Shown here: positions 30,774 to 41,672 of the stretch, piece by piece | How positions within the stretch are numbered: the stretch's first letter is position 1 | Layout of the letters: each line of letters opens with the position of its first letter | Origin: Paraglaciecola sp. | GTDB lineage: Bacteria; Pseudomonadota; Gammaproteobacteria; Enterobacterales; Alteromonadaceae | DNA length: 64,000 nucleotides | Assembly: GCA_009993955.1 (NCBI GenBank) | Contig: JAACSL010000001.1 | Location: 248,001 to 312,000, forward strand | Direction of reading: 5' to 3' | Made by a program: the position numbers and the translations under genes | The notes under the pieces: model-generated | What the model saw: only the letters and a program-made list of their open reading frames with translations | The model's database searches: none | What the model was told of the DNA's origin: nothing

Positions 30774-30926
30774 TCATTTTATTGTTGCCTTAAACCTGCT
30801 TATTATTTCGCCATGAAAATTTTTAATTGTTGTAAAACAATAAGTAACAAAGTGACTTCACTTAGATACCCATCACTTTCAAACATTAAGTATATTTATC
30901 ACAATACAGTAACAAAGGTTAATAAA

Positions 30927-31244
30927 ATGCAAACAAATACGCGGTACAGTTCATGGCTTAAACTAACAACTCTCAGTGCTTATTTATGCACTTCCTTGGC
31001 ATTTGCGACAAACCACGATGAATTGCACACAGCCCTCACCATTCATCCCGAATCGTCACAAATTATCCTTGAGATCCAAACCAGTTTGGCGAACATGCTA
31101 GCTGAAATCACCCTTCCAGAGGTAAAACACCAGGTTGAAAAATTACTGGCACAGGGCTTAATTGAGCACCATGCCAATGAACTTGTTGAATCATCAACCG
31201 CTGAATTGCCTGAATATAAATTCAAAGTTGTGATTGCCGACTAA
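30927..31244 (+). CDS. Small exported hypothetical protein
   Basis: Probable start ATG 30927: MQTNTRYSSWLKLTTLSAYLCTSLAFATNHDEL..., signal-peptide-like N-terminus; no family recognised. Confidence 0.6.
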   Translation: MQTNTRYSSWLKLTTLSAYLCTSLAFATNHDELHTALTIHPESSQIILEIQTSLANMLAEITLPEVKHQVEKLLAQGLIEHHANELVESSTAELPEYKFKVVIAD

Positions 31245-31310
31245 GGTGTAGCCGAGGCTGCTATTTACAACTTGCTAACGTCTAGCCAGGTTTGGAACAG
31301 GCTTGACTAC

Positions 31311-32171
<861 letters not shown>

Positions 32172-32331
32172 TTATGACTGGTTGAACGACATTAAGACCA
32201 AGCATATCAAGCTGTTAGGAGCTTGGATATGGAAAATAAACACAGTCAGCGCCCTTGAGCAGAATAAATTAATCGATAAAAGCCGTGTTTAATGCGCTAA
32301 GAAGTAGCGCCAATCTCAAATAAGCCGTAAA

Positions 32332-32445
32332 ATGCGCGGTTCATTTTTTGCTGCTTTTAAACGTCATCACGACAAAACCAGTAAAGCCACACCCGCGTAT
32401 TGTTGGGTGTCGATTAATATGCAAGGTATTCAAGACAGATTATGA
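32332..32445 (+). other. Possible 37-codon upstream ORF overlapping the miaB start (ATGA)
   Basis: ATG 32332: [40 protein letters not shown] 32443-32445 overlaps miaB ATG 32442. No clear Shine-Dalgarno. Confidence 0.3.
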
Positions 32446-33872
32446 GTAAAAAGCTTTTTATCAAGACCTGGGGTTGCCAGATGAACGAATACGATTCGGA
32501 CAAAATGGCTGACTTATTAGATTCAACCCATGGCTACGAGTTAGCAGAAACAGCGGAAGAGGCAGACGTCATCTTGCTTAACACCTGTTCAATTCGTGAA
32601 AAAGCACAAGAAAAGGTGTTCCATCAATTGGGGCGCTGGAAAAATCTGAAAAAAACCAAACCAGAACTCATCATTGGTGTAGGCGGCTGTGTTGCCTCTC
32701 AGGAAGGTGAAACCATTCGCCAGCGCGCGCCCTTTGTAGACATGGTTTTTGGCCCACAAACCTTGCATCGACTGCCAGAAATGATTAACCAAATTAAAGG
32801 TGGTAGCAGCTCAGTAGTGGACGTCAGTTTCCCTGAAATCGAAAAGTTTGACCGCCTACCCGAGCCTCGCGCTGATGGCCCAACCGCTTTTGTTTCTATC
32901 ATGGAAGGCTGTTCCAAATATTGCACCTTTTGTGTTGTTCCTTATACCCGTGGTGAAGAAGTCAGCCGACCGGTTGACGACGTATTGTTAGAAATTGCGC
33001 AACTTGCCGCCCAAGGCGTGCGTGAAGTCAACATGCTGGGGCAAAATGTGAATGCCTTTCGTGGTCAGCATCACGATGGCAGTATTTGTACTTTTGCTGA
33101 ATTGTTAGAACTGGTCGCCTCGATAAATGGTATTGATCGGATTCGCTATACCACATCGCATCCAGTTGAATTTACTGACGATATCATCGAAGCCTATGCG
33201 CAGATCCCTGAACTTGTCGACCATTTACATCTGCCAGTGCAAAGCGGCTCTGATCGCATCTTGAATATGATGAAACGTGGCCATACGGCCATTGAATACA
33301 AATCTAAAATCCGTAAGTTACGCAAAATTCGCCCCAATTTAAGCATGTCGTCTGATTTCATTATCGGTTTCCCAGGGGAAACAGACGAGGACTTTACTGC
33401 TACCATGGACTTAATTCAGGCCATGGATTTTGACCTGAGTTTCAGTTTTATTTACAGTGCGCGCCCCGGTACACCAGCGGCTGACCTGCCTGATGACGTG
33501 AGCGAAGACACCAAAAAGCAAAGACTGCAATTGCTGCAACAGCGAATCAATCAGCAAGCATTACGAATTGCCCGCTCTATGCTCGGTACAGAGCAACGCA
33601 TCTTGGTTGAAGGACCGTCGAAAAAGAATCCGATGGAACTCACTGGCCGTACGGAAAACAACCGGGTGGTCAATTTTGAAGGGCAACCGCACATGATTGG
33701 TCAATTTGTTGATGTCAAAATAGTGAGTGTATTTGCCAATTCATTACGGGGTGAGGTGATCCGGACTGAAGCAGACATGGCCCTGCGCGAGCGCATCGCC
33801 CCTGCGGCTATCTTGGCGCAAAAACAGTCGAAAGTAGATGAACTTGGCGTTACTCAGTTTGTCCCCAATTAA
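32442..33872 (+). CDS. miaB: tRNA-2-methylthio-N6-dimethylallyladenosine synthase
   Basis: [50 protein letters not shown] (radical SAM CxxxCxxC), TRAM-like C-terminus. Confidence 0.96.
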   Translation: MSKKLFIKTWGCQMNEYDSDKMADLLDSTHGYELAETAEEADVILLNTCSIREKAQEKVFHQLGRWKNLKKTKPELIIGVGGCVASQEGETIRQRAPFVDMVFGPQTLHRLPEMINQIKGGSSSVVDVSFPEIEKFDRLPEPRADGPTAFVSIMEGCSKYCTFCVVPYTRGEEVSRPVDDVLLEIAQLAAQGVREVNMLGQNVNAFRGQHHDGSICTFAELLELVASINGIDRIRYTTSHPVEFTDDIIEAYAQIPELVDHLHLPVQSGSDRILNMMKRGHTAIEYKSKIRKLRKIRPNLSMSSDFIIGFPGETDEDFTATMDLIQAMDFDLSFSFIYSARPGTPAADLPDDVSEDTKKQRLQLLQQRINQQALRIARSMLGTEQRILVEGPSKKNPMELTGRTENNRVVNFEGQPHMIGQFVDVKIVSVFANSLRGEVIRTEADMALRERIAPAAILAQKQSKVDELGVTQFVPN

Positions 33873-33923
33873 GTGTCTACTGCAACCAGCGCCAGTATTG
33901 ACTAACGCAAAGAGAGCCAACGA

Positions 33924-34970
33924 TTGACCAAATTAGCCAGTAAACAGATTTTCCTTGAGCCCGCCGACAACAAACGTTTAGCCAGTTTGTGCGGGCCTTA
34001 CGATGACAACATCAAACATCTAGAACGGCGTTTAGGTATCGAAATATCTTACCGTAATAACGAATTCAAAATTCTTGGACCGGGCCCACAAACTGCGGTC
34101 GCCGTCGATATATTAAAAGATCTCTACGTTGAAACTCAGGCCATACGTGGCGTTGTCCCGGATATCGAAGCAAGCATGGTGCACCTAGCCATTGTTGAAT
34201 CGAATGCCCTGGAAATCGTCGAAAATCATCAAGGCCATCAATTTGGCAAAGAAATGCTGATCAAAACCAAACGTGGTGTGATCAAACCCCGCAATGAAAA
34301 TCAAAGCCAATACGTTGCCAATATTGTTAATCACGATATCGCTTTTGGTGTTGGGCCTGCGGGTACGGGTAAAACCTATTTAGCCGTTGCTTGTGCAGTG
34401 GATGCCTTAGAACGTCAAGAGATTAGGCGTATCTTGTTAACTCGCCCTGCCGTAGAAGCCGGGGAAAAATTGGGTTTTTTGCCCGGTGATTTAAGCCAAA
34501 AAGTGGATCCCTATCTGCGACCACTGTATGACGCCTTATTTGAAATGCTCGGCTTCGAGAAAGTAGAAAAATTGCTTGAACGCAACGTCATCGAAGTGGC
34601 GCCGCTTGCCTACATGCGAGGTCGTACCCTGAATGATGCTTTCATCATTCTGGATGAAAGCCAAAACACCACGGTAGAACAGATGAAAATGTTCTTGACA
34701 CGGATTGGTTTTAATTCAAAAGCCGTAATCACCGGCGACATTACGCAAGTTGATTTACCTCGCGGTGTGCGCTCTGGTTTGCGCCATGCCATTGAAGTGC
34801 TTAAAGATGTAAACGATATTGCGTTTAATTTTTTCAGTGCCAACGATGTGGTCAGGCACCCAGTAGTGGCGCGCATTGTGATGGCATATGAAGAGCATGA
34901 GCGGCAAAAAGAGCTAGAAAAACTGCAAAAACAAGCCGAAGCCCAAGACGCGGCTAAGAGTCAAAATTAA
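33924..34970 (+). CDS. ybeZ: PhoH family ATPase
   Basis: GPAGTGKTYLAVACAVDALE, LTRPAVEAGEKLGFLPGDLSQKVDPYLRPLYDAL, ILDESQNTTVEQMKMFLTRIG; TTG start. Confidence 0.94.
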   Translation: MTKLASKQIFLEPADNKRLASLCGPYDDNIKHLERRLGIEISYRNNEFKILGPGPQTAVAVDILKDLYVETQAIRGVVPDIEASMVHLAIVESNALEIVENHQGHQFGKEMLIKTKRGVIKPRNENQSQYVANIVNHDIAFGVGPAGTGKTYLAVACAVDALERQEIRRILLTRPAVEAGEKLGFLPGDLSQKVDPYLRPLYDALFEMLGFEKVEKLLERNVIEVAPLAYMRGRTLNDAFIILDESQNTTVEQMKMFLTRIGFNSKAVITGDITQVDLPRGVRSGLRHAIEVLKDVNDIAFNFFSANDVVRHPVVARIVMAYEEHERQKELEKLQKQAEAQDAAKSQN

Positions 34971-35446
34971 TGCCCGCTATACTTGATCTGCAAATCGCCA
35001 GCGATGCAACAAACTTACCCGACGAACGTGCCTTAATGCTGTGGTTAAACACAGTTCTCTCTGCATTATCTATAGAGTCAATAGAGATCACGGTGCGAAT
35101 TGTTGATGAACAAGAAAGTCAGCAATTAAATAGTCAGTATCGCGGTAAAAACAGCAGCACCAACGTTTTATCTTTTGTCTTTGAACAACCTGATTTTGCC
35201 ACTGACGAAAACAATACATGGGGAAATTACGCCGGCGATCTTATTATCTGTGCCCCCGTTGTTGCACGTGAAGCGCATGAGCAAGGGAAGCAATTATTGC
35301 ATCATTGGGCCCATATGCTTGTGCATGGCACCTTGCATTTGTTGGGTTATGACCATATTGACGATGATGAAGTAGAAGAAATGGAAACCTTAGAGCGGCA
35401 AATTTTACTACAATTAGCCATTGACGACCCCTATGAAAATCATTAA
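34970..35446 (+). CDS. ybeY: Endoribonuclease / rRNA maturation RNase YbeY
   Basis: NSQYRGKNSSTNVLSFVFE, HWAHMLVHGTLHLLGYDHIDDDEVEEME (HGxLHLxGYDH). Confidence 0.95.
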   Translation: MPAILDLQIASDATNLPDERALMLWLNTVLSALSIESIEITVRIVDEQESQQLNSQYRGKNSSTNVLSFVFEQPDFATDENNTWGNYAGDLIICAPVVAREAHEQGKQLLHHWAHMLVHGTLHLLGYDHIDDDEVEEMETLERQILLQLAIDDPYENH

Positions 35447-35509
35447 AGATAGCCTCTGCCCAAAAGCAACGGTTATTGACCTACTTGGAACCTACCTAAA
35501 ATAGCGATC

Positions 35510-36370
35510 ATGAGCGAAGACAACCCCCACTCTAGTAGCGGCTCTACGAATAAAGGCTGGCTTGACAAAATAGTGCAGTCCTTTACCGCAGAGCCGAAAA
35601 GCAAAGAAGACCTCGTCACTGTTATTCAAGAAGCTGAATCACGTGGCATCATTAATCCAGAAACCCGTGAAATGATGGAAGGGGTACTGGAAGTCAGTGA
35701 TCTGCGAGTCAGGGACATCATGATCCCTCGCGCGCAAATGATGACCATTGATATCGACGAAACAGTCGAAGAATTCATCCCTGCCATACTCGAATCAGCC
35801 CATTCACGCTTTCCTGTGATCAGTGAAGACAAGGATCATATCGAAGGGATTTTGCTGGCTAAGGATTTGCTTGAGTACGCGTTTGTACCGGGCAAAAAAG
35901 TCACCATCAAAGACATCCTGCGTCCTGCGGTCATCGTACCTGAGAGTAAACGTGTTGACGTATTGCTCAAGGAATTCCGCCAGAAACGTTATCACATGGC
36001 CATTGTGGTAGACGAATACGGCGGTGTTTCAGGCCTAGTGACCATCGAAGACATATTAGAACTCATTGTTGGCGAAATTGAAGATGAACATGACGATGAT
36101 GAAAAAGAAAGTGACGATATCAAACCCCTGAATAAACACACTTATTCAGTAAAAGCGCTTACCCCAGTGGACGAATTTAATAAGTTTTTTGGCACTAAGT
36201 TTGATGAAGAAGAAGCCGACACCATTGGTGGTATTGTGCTACGTGCGTTTGGTCACATGCCCGAGCGTGAAGAGGAAGTGACCTTGGACAATTTGTTGTT
36301 TAAGGTAAGTAGCTCTGACAAACGGCGTCTCATTCAACTCAAAGTAACCCGCCCCGACCAAGAAGACTAA
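35510..36370 (+). CDS. corC: CorC/HlyC family CBS-domain transporter-associated protein
   Basis: [67 protein letters not shown]. Confidence 0.94.
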   Translation: MSEDNPHSSSGSTNKGWLDKIVQSFTAEPKSKEDLVTVIQEAESRGIINPETREMMEGVLEVSDLRVRDIMIPRAQMMTIDIDETVEEFIPAILESAHSRFPVISEDKDHIEGILLAKDLLEYAFVPGKKVTIKDILRPAVIVPESKRVDVLLKEFRQKRYHMAIVVDEYGGVSGLVTIEDILELIVGEIEDEHDDDEKESDDIKPLNKHTYSVKALTPVDEFNKFFGTKFDEEEADTIGGIVLRAFGHMPEREEEVTLDNLLFKVSSSDKRRLIQLKVTRPDQED

Positions 36371-36376
36371 TCACCT

Positions 36377-37912
36377 TTGTTGAGATCTGTCAGCAACATG
36401 GCTGGTGCCCTCCTACTCGGAGGGCTACTTACCTTGGCTTATGCCCCCTTTGATCATTGGTGGCTTACGTGGCTGTGCCTCATCAGCTTCATCCTGTTAC
36501 TCGCCAAAAGCCCTGTACAGCAGGCTTTCAAACTAAGTTTTGCGTTTGGCTTGGGCTGGTTTGGCGCGGGCATCAGCTGGGTGCATGTCAGTATTGCTGA
36601 TTATGGCGGATTGCCCCTTATCGGCTCGATTGGCTTGATGTTGGTATTGTGTGCCTATTTAGCGCTTTATCCTGCTTGCGTCTTTTATACCCTCAAAAAG
36701 TACTTTGACATCAAATTGTGGCCATTAGCCCTGCCCTTGCTGTGGCTGATGGCTGAAGCATTACGTGGCTGGTTATTAACAGGCTTCCCGTGGTTATCTT
36801 TGGGTTATAGCCAGTTGTTAAGTCCATTGTCTGGTTGGTTTGCGGTAATAGGTGAATTTGGGGTAAGTGCCCTGCTCATTCTAGGCTGCGCTGCACTGGC
36901 CTGCTCATTGCTGCATCGCCAATGGCTGAGCGGTGTGCTAGTCGTAACTGTGTTGGGCCTAAGTGGTGTGGTATTAAACCAAATAAACTGGGTTAAACCG
37001 ACTCAACAACAAGTCAATGTTGCCATGGTACAAGGCAACATTCAGCAAGCATTACGCTGGGTGCCAGAACAAGATTTACCCACCATGCAAACCTATCAAA
37101 CATTAACCGCAGCGCATTGGGGAGCCGACATTTTTATTTGGCCAGAAGCAGCCATACCTAAATTAGAGCCTTTAGCCTTAGATTACCTGGCTGATCTTGA
37201 TCAACAAATGGTTCAACACCAAGCTGGTTTGATTACTGGCATCGTCAATTACAATTTTGAAAATCAACAAGCCTTCAATAATTTACTGGCCCTTGGCTTA
37301 AAAGGACACACACAACTTAAGAGCGACAACAGCACTGCGCAGCAGGGGCAATATCATTATTTCCATGCCAATCGCTATGCCAAACATCACCTACTACCCA
37401 TTGGTGAATTCATTCCGTTTGAAGATTGGATCCGTGGTTTAGCGCCGATCTTTGATTTGCCGATGTCATCGTTTTCCCGGGGTGATTATCAACAAGCAAA
37501 TCTCCAAGTAAAAGGCTGGTATTTTGCACCGGCCATTTGTTTTGAAATTGCCTTTCCTGCACAAATTGCCGCCAACCTGCAGCCACACACTAACTTCATC
37601 ATCACGGTTAGCAATGACGCGTGGTTTGGTCATTCCCATGGCCCTGCACAACACTTGCAAATTGCCCAAACCCGTGCCAAAGAATTTGGATTACCGGTGT
37701 TGCGGGCCACCAATAATGGCATCACCGCGTTTATTGATCATTTAGGGAATATTCAATCACGTCTTCCTCAGTTTGAGGCCGCTGTATTGCAAGACAACAT
37801 AGCGATTGTTGGAGGTTACACACCTTATCGACAGTTTGCGGATTGGCCCATGTGGTTGTTAACACTCATCAGCTTTGGTGTGGCTAGCAGATTACGTAAC
37901 AAGCACATCTAA
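36377..37912 (+). CDS. lnt: Apolipoprotein N-acyltransferase
   Basis: YAPFDHWWLTWLCL, GFPWLSLGYSQ, VAMVQGNIQQALRW, IWPEAAIP, ICFEIAFP, SNDAWFGHSHGPAQHLQIAQTRAKEFGLPVLRATNNG. Confidence 0.95.
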   Translation: MLRSVSNMAGALLLGGLLTLAYAPFDHWWLTWLCLISFILLLAKSPVQQAFKLSFAFGLGWFGAGISWVHVSIADYGGLPLIGSIGLMLVLCAYLALYPACVFYTLKKYFDIKLWPLALPLLWLMAEALRGWLLTGFPWLSLGYSQLLSPLSGWFAVIGEFGVSALLILGCAALACSLLHRQWLSGVLVVTVLGLSGVVLNQINWVKPTQQQVNVAMVQGNIQQALRWVPEQDLPTMQTYQTLTAAHWGADIFIWPEAAIPKLEPLALDYLADLDQQMVQHQAGLITGIVNYNFENQQAFNNLLALGLKGHTQLKSDNSTAQQGQYHYFHANRYAKHHLLPIGEFIPFEDWIRGLAPIFDLPMSSFSRGDYQQANLQVKGWYFAPAICFEIAFPAQIAANLQPHTNFIITVSNDAWFGHSHGPAQHLQIAQTRAKEFGLPVLRATNNGITAFIDHLGNIQSRLPQFEAAVLQDNIAIVGGYTPYRQFADWPMWLLTLISFGVASRLRNKHI

Positions 37913-38106
37913 CCCAACCTTGCGTCCCTTTTTCTGAAGCTTAGCTGCCTTTCATCCTGAATCAGGGCCCTACATTTTACTTTGGTCATCCTAAGTCGCC
38001 GCTTCATCATCGTCAGCTAGCCTTGACTCGTGTTGGCTGATTAACTCCGGTTTTATCTCTTAAGCTGCTGAAAAGTGGCGCAAATTAGCCAAACGGAGTC
38101 ACTATT

Positions 38107-39021
38107 ATGGTTAAAATTTCTACACTTAGCCGTGCAGCATCGACAGTGTTCTTATTTCTTCACTTAAGCTTTGATGTCACGGCAACTACTTCCCAAAGGC
38201 TGTCTATTGCGGAAGCATTTCAAAGTGTATTTCAAGGCCAGTTAGACCTCATCGAGCGCAGCCTACACACTCAAAACATTGAGGGCCTCACCAAAGAACA
38301 AGGTCAGCAACTGCAAATACTGCTATTACTCGAACAAGGAGAGCATGAGGCAGCGGCAAAACAATTGGCAGGCTTAGAAAAAGATTACGTGAACGATGCC
38401 TCCATGCAATTTTTCATTGGCAAGAGTTGGCGCAAAGTCGCCAATCAAGGCAGTCTGTGGTCACTGAGTAAAACCATAAAAATCGGACTCAACGCCCTGA
38501 TCCGCGCACATCTTTTGGCACCAGATAATGAACACTATCGGGCTGAAGCAGCGAGTGCTTATACCCAATTAGGCAGTGACAATATGAATATTCAAAGGCA
38601 ACTGGTGGCAGGGTTCACCAATTCTTCCAGCCCCATTTTTATGATTGCGCATATGGATCTCGCGCAAAATAATCGTGACTACAAGGCAATGACCGAACTA
38701 GCCAAACAAGCCCTCGAGTATGCGCCTCAGAGTGTATACGCCATGGAACGTGCTGCTCAAGCGTATTGGACAGCCGACGATCCACACCACGCGGTTGAAT
38801 CTTTTGCATCGGTATGTGCCTTAACACCGCCCAAGGGAATGGCGTATGAATTGTGGCAAAACAGCTGTTATTTGGCTGGCTACATTGCAAACAAAGAAAA
38901 TCAAAACTATGCCTCAGGTATCAAGGCACTCAAGACCTTAGTCAGCCTCATTATGGTTGATAACCACTTTAAGGTGGAAATCAACGAGTTACTTCGATCT
39001 CTACTGAATAAAAGTGAATAG
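38107..39021 (+). CDS. Exported TPR-like hypothetical protein
   Basis: Signal-like N-terminus, alpha-helical repeats (ALEYAPQSVYAMERAAQAYWTADDPHHAVESFASVCAL). Confidence 0.6.
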   Translation: MVKISTLSRAASTVFLFLHLSFDVTATTSQRLSIAEAFQSVFQGQLDLIERSLHTQNIEGLTKEQGQQLQILLLLEQGEHEAAAKQLAGLEKDYVNDASMQFFIGKSWRKVANQGSLWSLSKTIKIGLNALIRAHLLAPDNEHYRAEAASAYTQLGSDNMNIQRQLVAGFTNSSSPIFMIAHMDLAQNNRDYKAMTELAKQALEYAPQSVYAMERAAQAYWTADDPHHAVESFASVCALTPPKGMAYELWQNSCYLAGYIANKENQNYASGIKALKTLVSLIMVDNHFKVEINELLRSLLNKSE

Positions 39022-39023
39022 CC

Positions 39024-39947
39024 TTAGCTCGCGGTGCTAATGGGTGGGCGCAACATCGCTAAACAGGCTTTCAGTCTATGCACCGGGGTTAATACAATAA
39101 TGTTGCCACCCAATACTAATAAAAAGCCGATGAAGGTGGAGTGTTGCCACTCAAAACCTTCAAAAGCCATGCTCAGTGCCACCGCCACCACGGGAAACAA
39201 TACAACCGTGTAACTGGCTTTTTCGGGTCCAATGTCTTTTATTAAAATAAAATAAAACGCAAAGGCCAGCACCGTGCCAAAAATACTCAAGTACAACAAA
39301 GACAACACATAAGGTGCATGAAAATCAAAACTAAACTCCCCCCCAGTGAGCCAAACAAAAGCGCTTAAAAAGAGTGCTGAATACATCATGCCCCAGGCAT
39401 TACCTTGCAAAACCCCCACATTATTTTTCGAGTTTCGTACACTGGTCATATTGCCCAACGAGGCAACCATGGTGCCACCAACTGACAACAACAAACCCAT
39501 GATGGCCGCGTTTGAGAGGTCAAAGGCTAATAATTCTTGCCAGAATAAGGCCACCATGCCAGCTAAGCCCAAGCCGGCCCCCACAAACATACGCGGGGCG
39601 ATAGCCTTTCCAAAAAACAAGCGATTATTAATGATGTTCATGATCAACAGGGTGGAAAAAGCGATAGAGGTCATGGCAGAGCTTAGATAGGCTTGTGCCC
39701 AATACAACAACAAATAATTGCCGCCAAAATTACAGGTAGCCAATATCACAAAAAATAGGTGATCTTTGCCTGAAAATCGTAGAGGCAGTTTTTTAAACCA
39801 GCAATAGGCCCACATTAAACTGGCGGCAATGGCAAAACGATAGACCAGTGACACCTCAGGTGGAACCACTCCCAGTTGGAACTCAATGGCCAGCCAAGTG
39901 GAACCCCAAATCAAAACGGTGAGAGTATACAAAACGGTGTTGAGCAT
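39024..39947 (-). CDS. EamA/DMT family transporter
   Basis: LTVLIWGSTWLAIEFQLGVVPPEVSLVYRFAIAASLM and multiple TM segments. Confidence 0.9.
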   Translation of the reverse strand: MLNTVLYTLTVLIWGSTWLAIEFQLGVVPPEVSLVYRFAIAASLMWAYCWFKKLPLRFSGKDHLFFVILATCNFGGNYLLLYWAQAYLSSAMTSIAFSTLLIMNIINNRLFFGKAIAPRMFVGAGLGLAGMVALFWQELLAFDLSNAAIMGLLLSVGGTMVASLGNMTSVRNSKNNVGVLQGNAWGMMYSALFLSAFVWLTGGEFSFDFHAPYVLSLLYLSIFGTVLAFAFYFILIKDIGPEKASYTVVLFPVVAVALSMAFEGFEWQHSTFIGFLLVLGGNIIVLTPVHRLKACLAMLRPPISTAS

Positions 39948-40033
39948 AGGGGCTGAGCCGAAACAGAAGTGGTCACGAAGGCCGCTAATATATCGCGCTT
40001 GTGACCCAGCAAACAGTGGGTGATGATAAATAG

Positions 40034-40462
40034 TTAACGTTTAAATTTGGTTTCCAATATCACCGACGAATTGGTGCGTTCCACCCCCTCTAGGTTAGCA
40101 ATATCATCGAGGATTTTATTGAGCTGTTCTAAGGATTCAGCTTGCACCACGGCAATTAAATCGAATTCACCACTGATGGCATATAATTCTGCTACTTGAC
40201 TTAATTGGCGTAACTGCAAGTTGGTTTTCGCCGTGAGTTTCTGTTTCACTTTGATGGCCACATGTGAGCACACCAAGGCTGCTTGATACTGACTACCAAA
40301 TTCCACGGCATAGCCTTTAATGACACCGCTTTGTTCAAGCTTGTTCAGGCGATTTTGCACCGTTGACCGAGATAGGCTCAAAGCACGACTCAAATCCGAT
40401 ACGCTGATCCTGGCGTTACTGCGTAATAGTGCCAACAGTTGATTATCTTTTTCGCTTAACAT
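40034..40462 (-). CDS. Lrp/AsnC family transcriptional regulator
   Basis: MLSEKDNQLLALLRSNARISVSDLSRALSLSRSTVQNRLNKLEQSGVIKGYAVEF; start revised to 40462; divergent from astA. Confidence 0.88.
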   Translation of the reverse strand: MLSEKDNQLLALLRSNARISVSDLSRALSLSRSTVQNRLNKLEQSGVIKGYAVEFGSQYQAALVCSHVAIKVKQKLTAKTNLQLRQLSQVAELYAISGEFDLIAVVQAESLEQLNKILDDIANLEGVERTNSSVILETKFKR

Positions 40463-40599
40463 TTTGCACAATATTTTGGTTATTTTGCTTAATTTTATCG
40501 GCAATTTTTGCAGTTTAACAGTGCAATATGACGTAAATTTGTTGAACAATAGTCGCTCTTTTTTTCGCACAGCATGCCCTTAAGGTTTATCTCCTCACT

Positions 40600-41619
40600 A
40601 TGTACGTCATTCGCCCAATCACGCAGCGGGATTTTGCCGCTTTGCAGCAAATATCCGTGGAAGCTGGCCATGGTTTTACCTCATTACCACAATGTGAAGA
40701 CCAACTAAAACAGCGGATTCTAGACGCTGAAGTCGCCGTGCAGGCGAATCGAATGGATAACCAAGATGGTAGTTACCTGTTTGTACTTGAAGACACAGAC
40801 ACAGGCACTATTTTAGGCACCACGGGTATAGAGGCAGCAGTGGGAACCCAAACTCCGCTCTATCATTATCGCTTGAGTCAAACCCGCATCAGTTCGAAGC
40901 CCCTTGGCGTGGCTCGCACCATCTCTACCCTTCGAGTGTGTAACGATTACCATGGCGCCACCGAAATTTGCACCTTGTTTTTGCGCGCTGCATTTCGCAA
41001 CGGTTTGTCGGGTCGTTTGTTATCTAAAGTGCGGTTTTTATTTATGGCTGAGCACCCTGAACGCTTCGCCACTACCGTGATTGCCGAAATGCGTGGTGTC
41101 AGCGATGAAGACGGCAACTCGCCTTTTTGGCAGTGGTTGCAAGAACACTTTTTTAATATTGATTTTGCTACCGCCGTTCACTTAGTCGGCACGGGTGAAA
41201 AACACTTTATCGCCGAATTGATGCCAAGCTATCCCATTTATTTGAGTTTACTGAGCAAAGAAGCTCAGGCTGTGGTGGCTCAGCCCCATGAGGCAACGGC
41301 CCCCGCTTTACAACTTTTGTTACAAGAAGGCTTTCAAAACAAAGGCTACATGGATTTGTTTGATGCGGGTCCCACCGTAGAGGCTCAGCTAGGCGATATC
41401 AACAGTGTCAAACAGAGTGTGCGGGCAAAAGTTAAAATCGCAGACGTTGAAGGAGATAACAGCGTTATCTTATGCAACACCTTGATCACGAGCTTTAGAG
41501 CCACATGTACGAGCTTGTGTCACTACGACGACACCACACAAACCATGACTATTGATCCTGAGGTTGCACGACATTTATTGTTGAGTGAACACGATCCTGT
41601 GCGATTTATCATGGTTTAG
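40600..41619 (+). CDS. astA: Arginine N-succinyltransferase
   Basis: MYVIRPITQRDFAALQQISVEAGHGFTSLP, TEICTLFLRAAFRNGLSGRLLSKVRFLFMAEHPERF, EMRGVSDEDGNSPFWQWLQEHFFNIDF. Confidence 0.92.
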   Translation: MYVIRPITQRDFAALQQISVEAGHGFTSLPQCEDQLKQRILDAEVAVQANRMDNQDGSYLFVLEDTDTGTILGTTGIEAAVGTQTPLYHYRLSQTRISSKPLGVARTISTLRVCNDYHGATEICTLFLRAAFRNGLSGRLLSKVRFLFMAEHPERFATTVIAEMRGVSDEDGNSPFWQWLQEHFFNIDFATAVHLVGTGEKHFIAELMPSYPIYLSLLSKEAQAVVAQPHEATAPALQLLLQEGFQNKGYMDLFDAGPTVEAQLGDINSVKQSVRAKVKIADVEGDNSVILCNTLITSFRATCTSLCHYDDTTQTMTIDPEVARHLLLSEHDPVRFIMV

Positions 41620-41672
41620 TAATTCAGGTCATTGGCGTTGGCGAAACCTGCATGTCGAGGCGCTGGCTGCTT

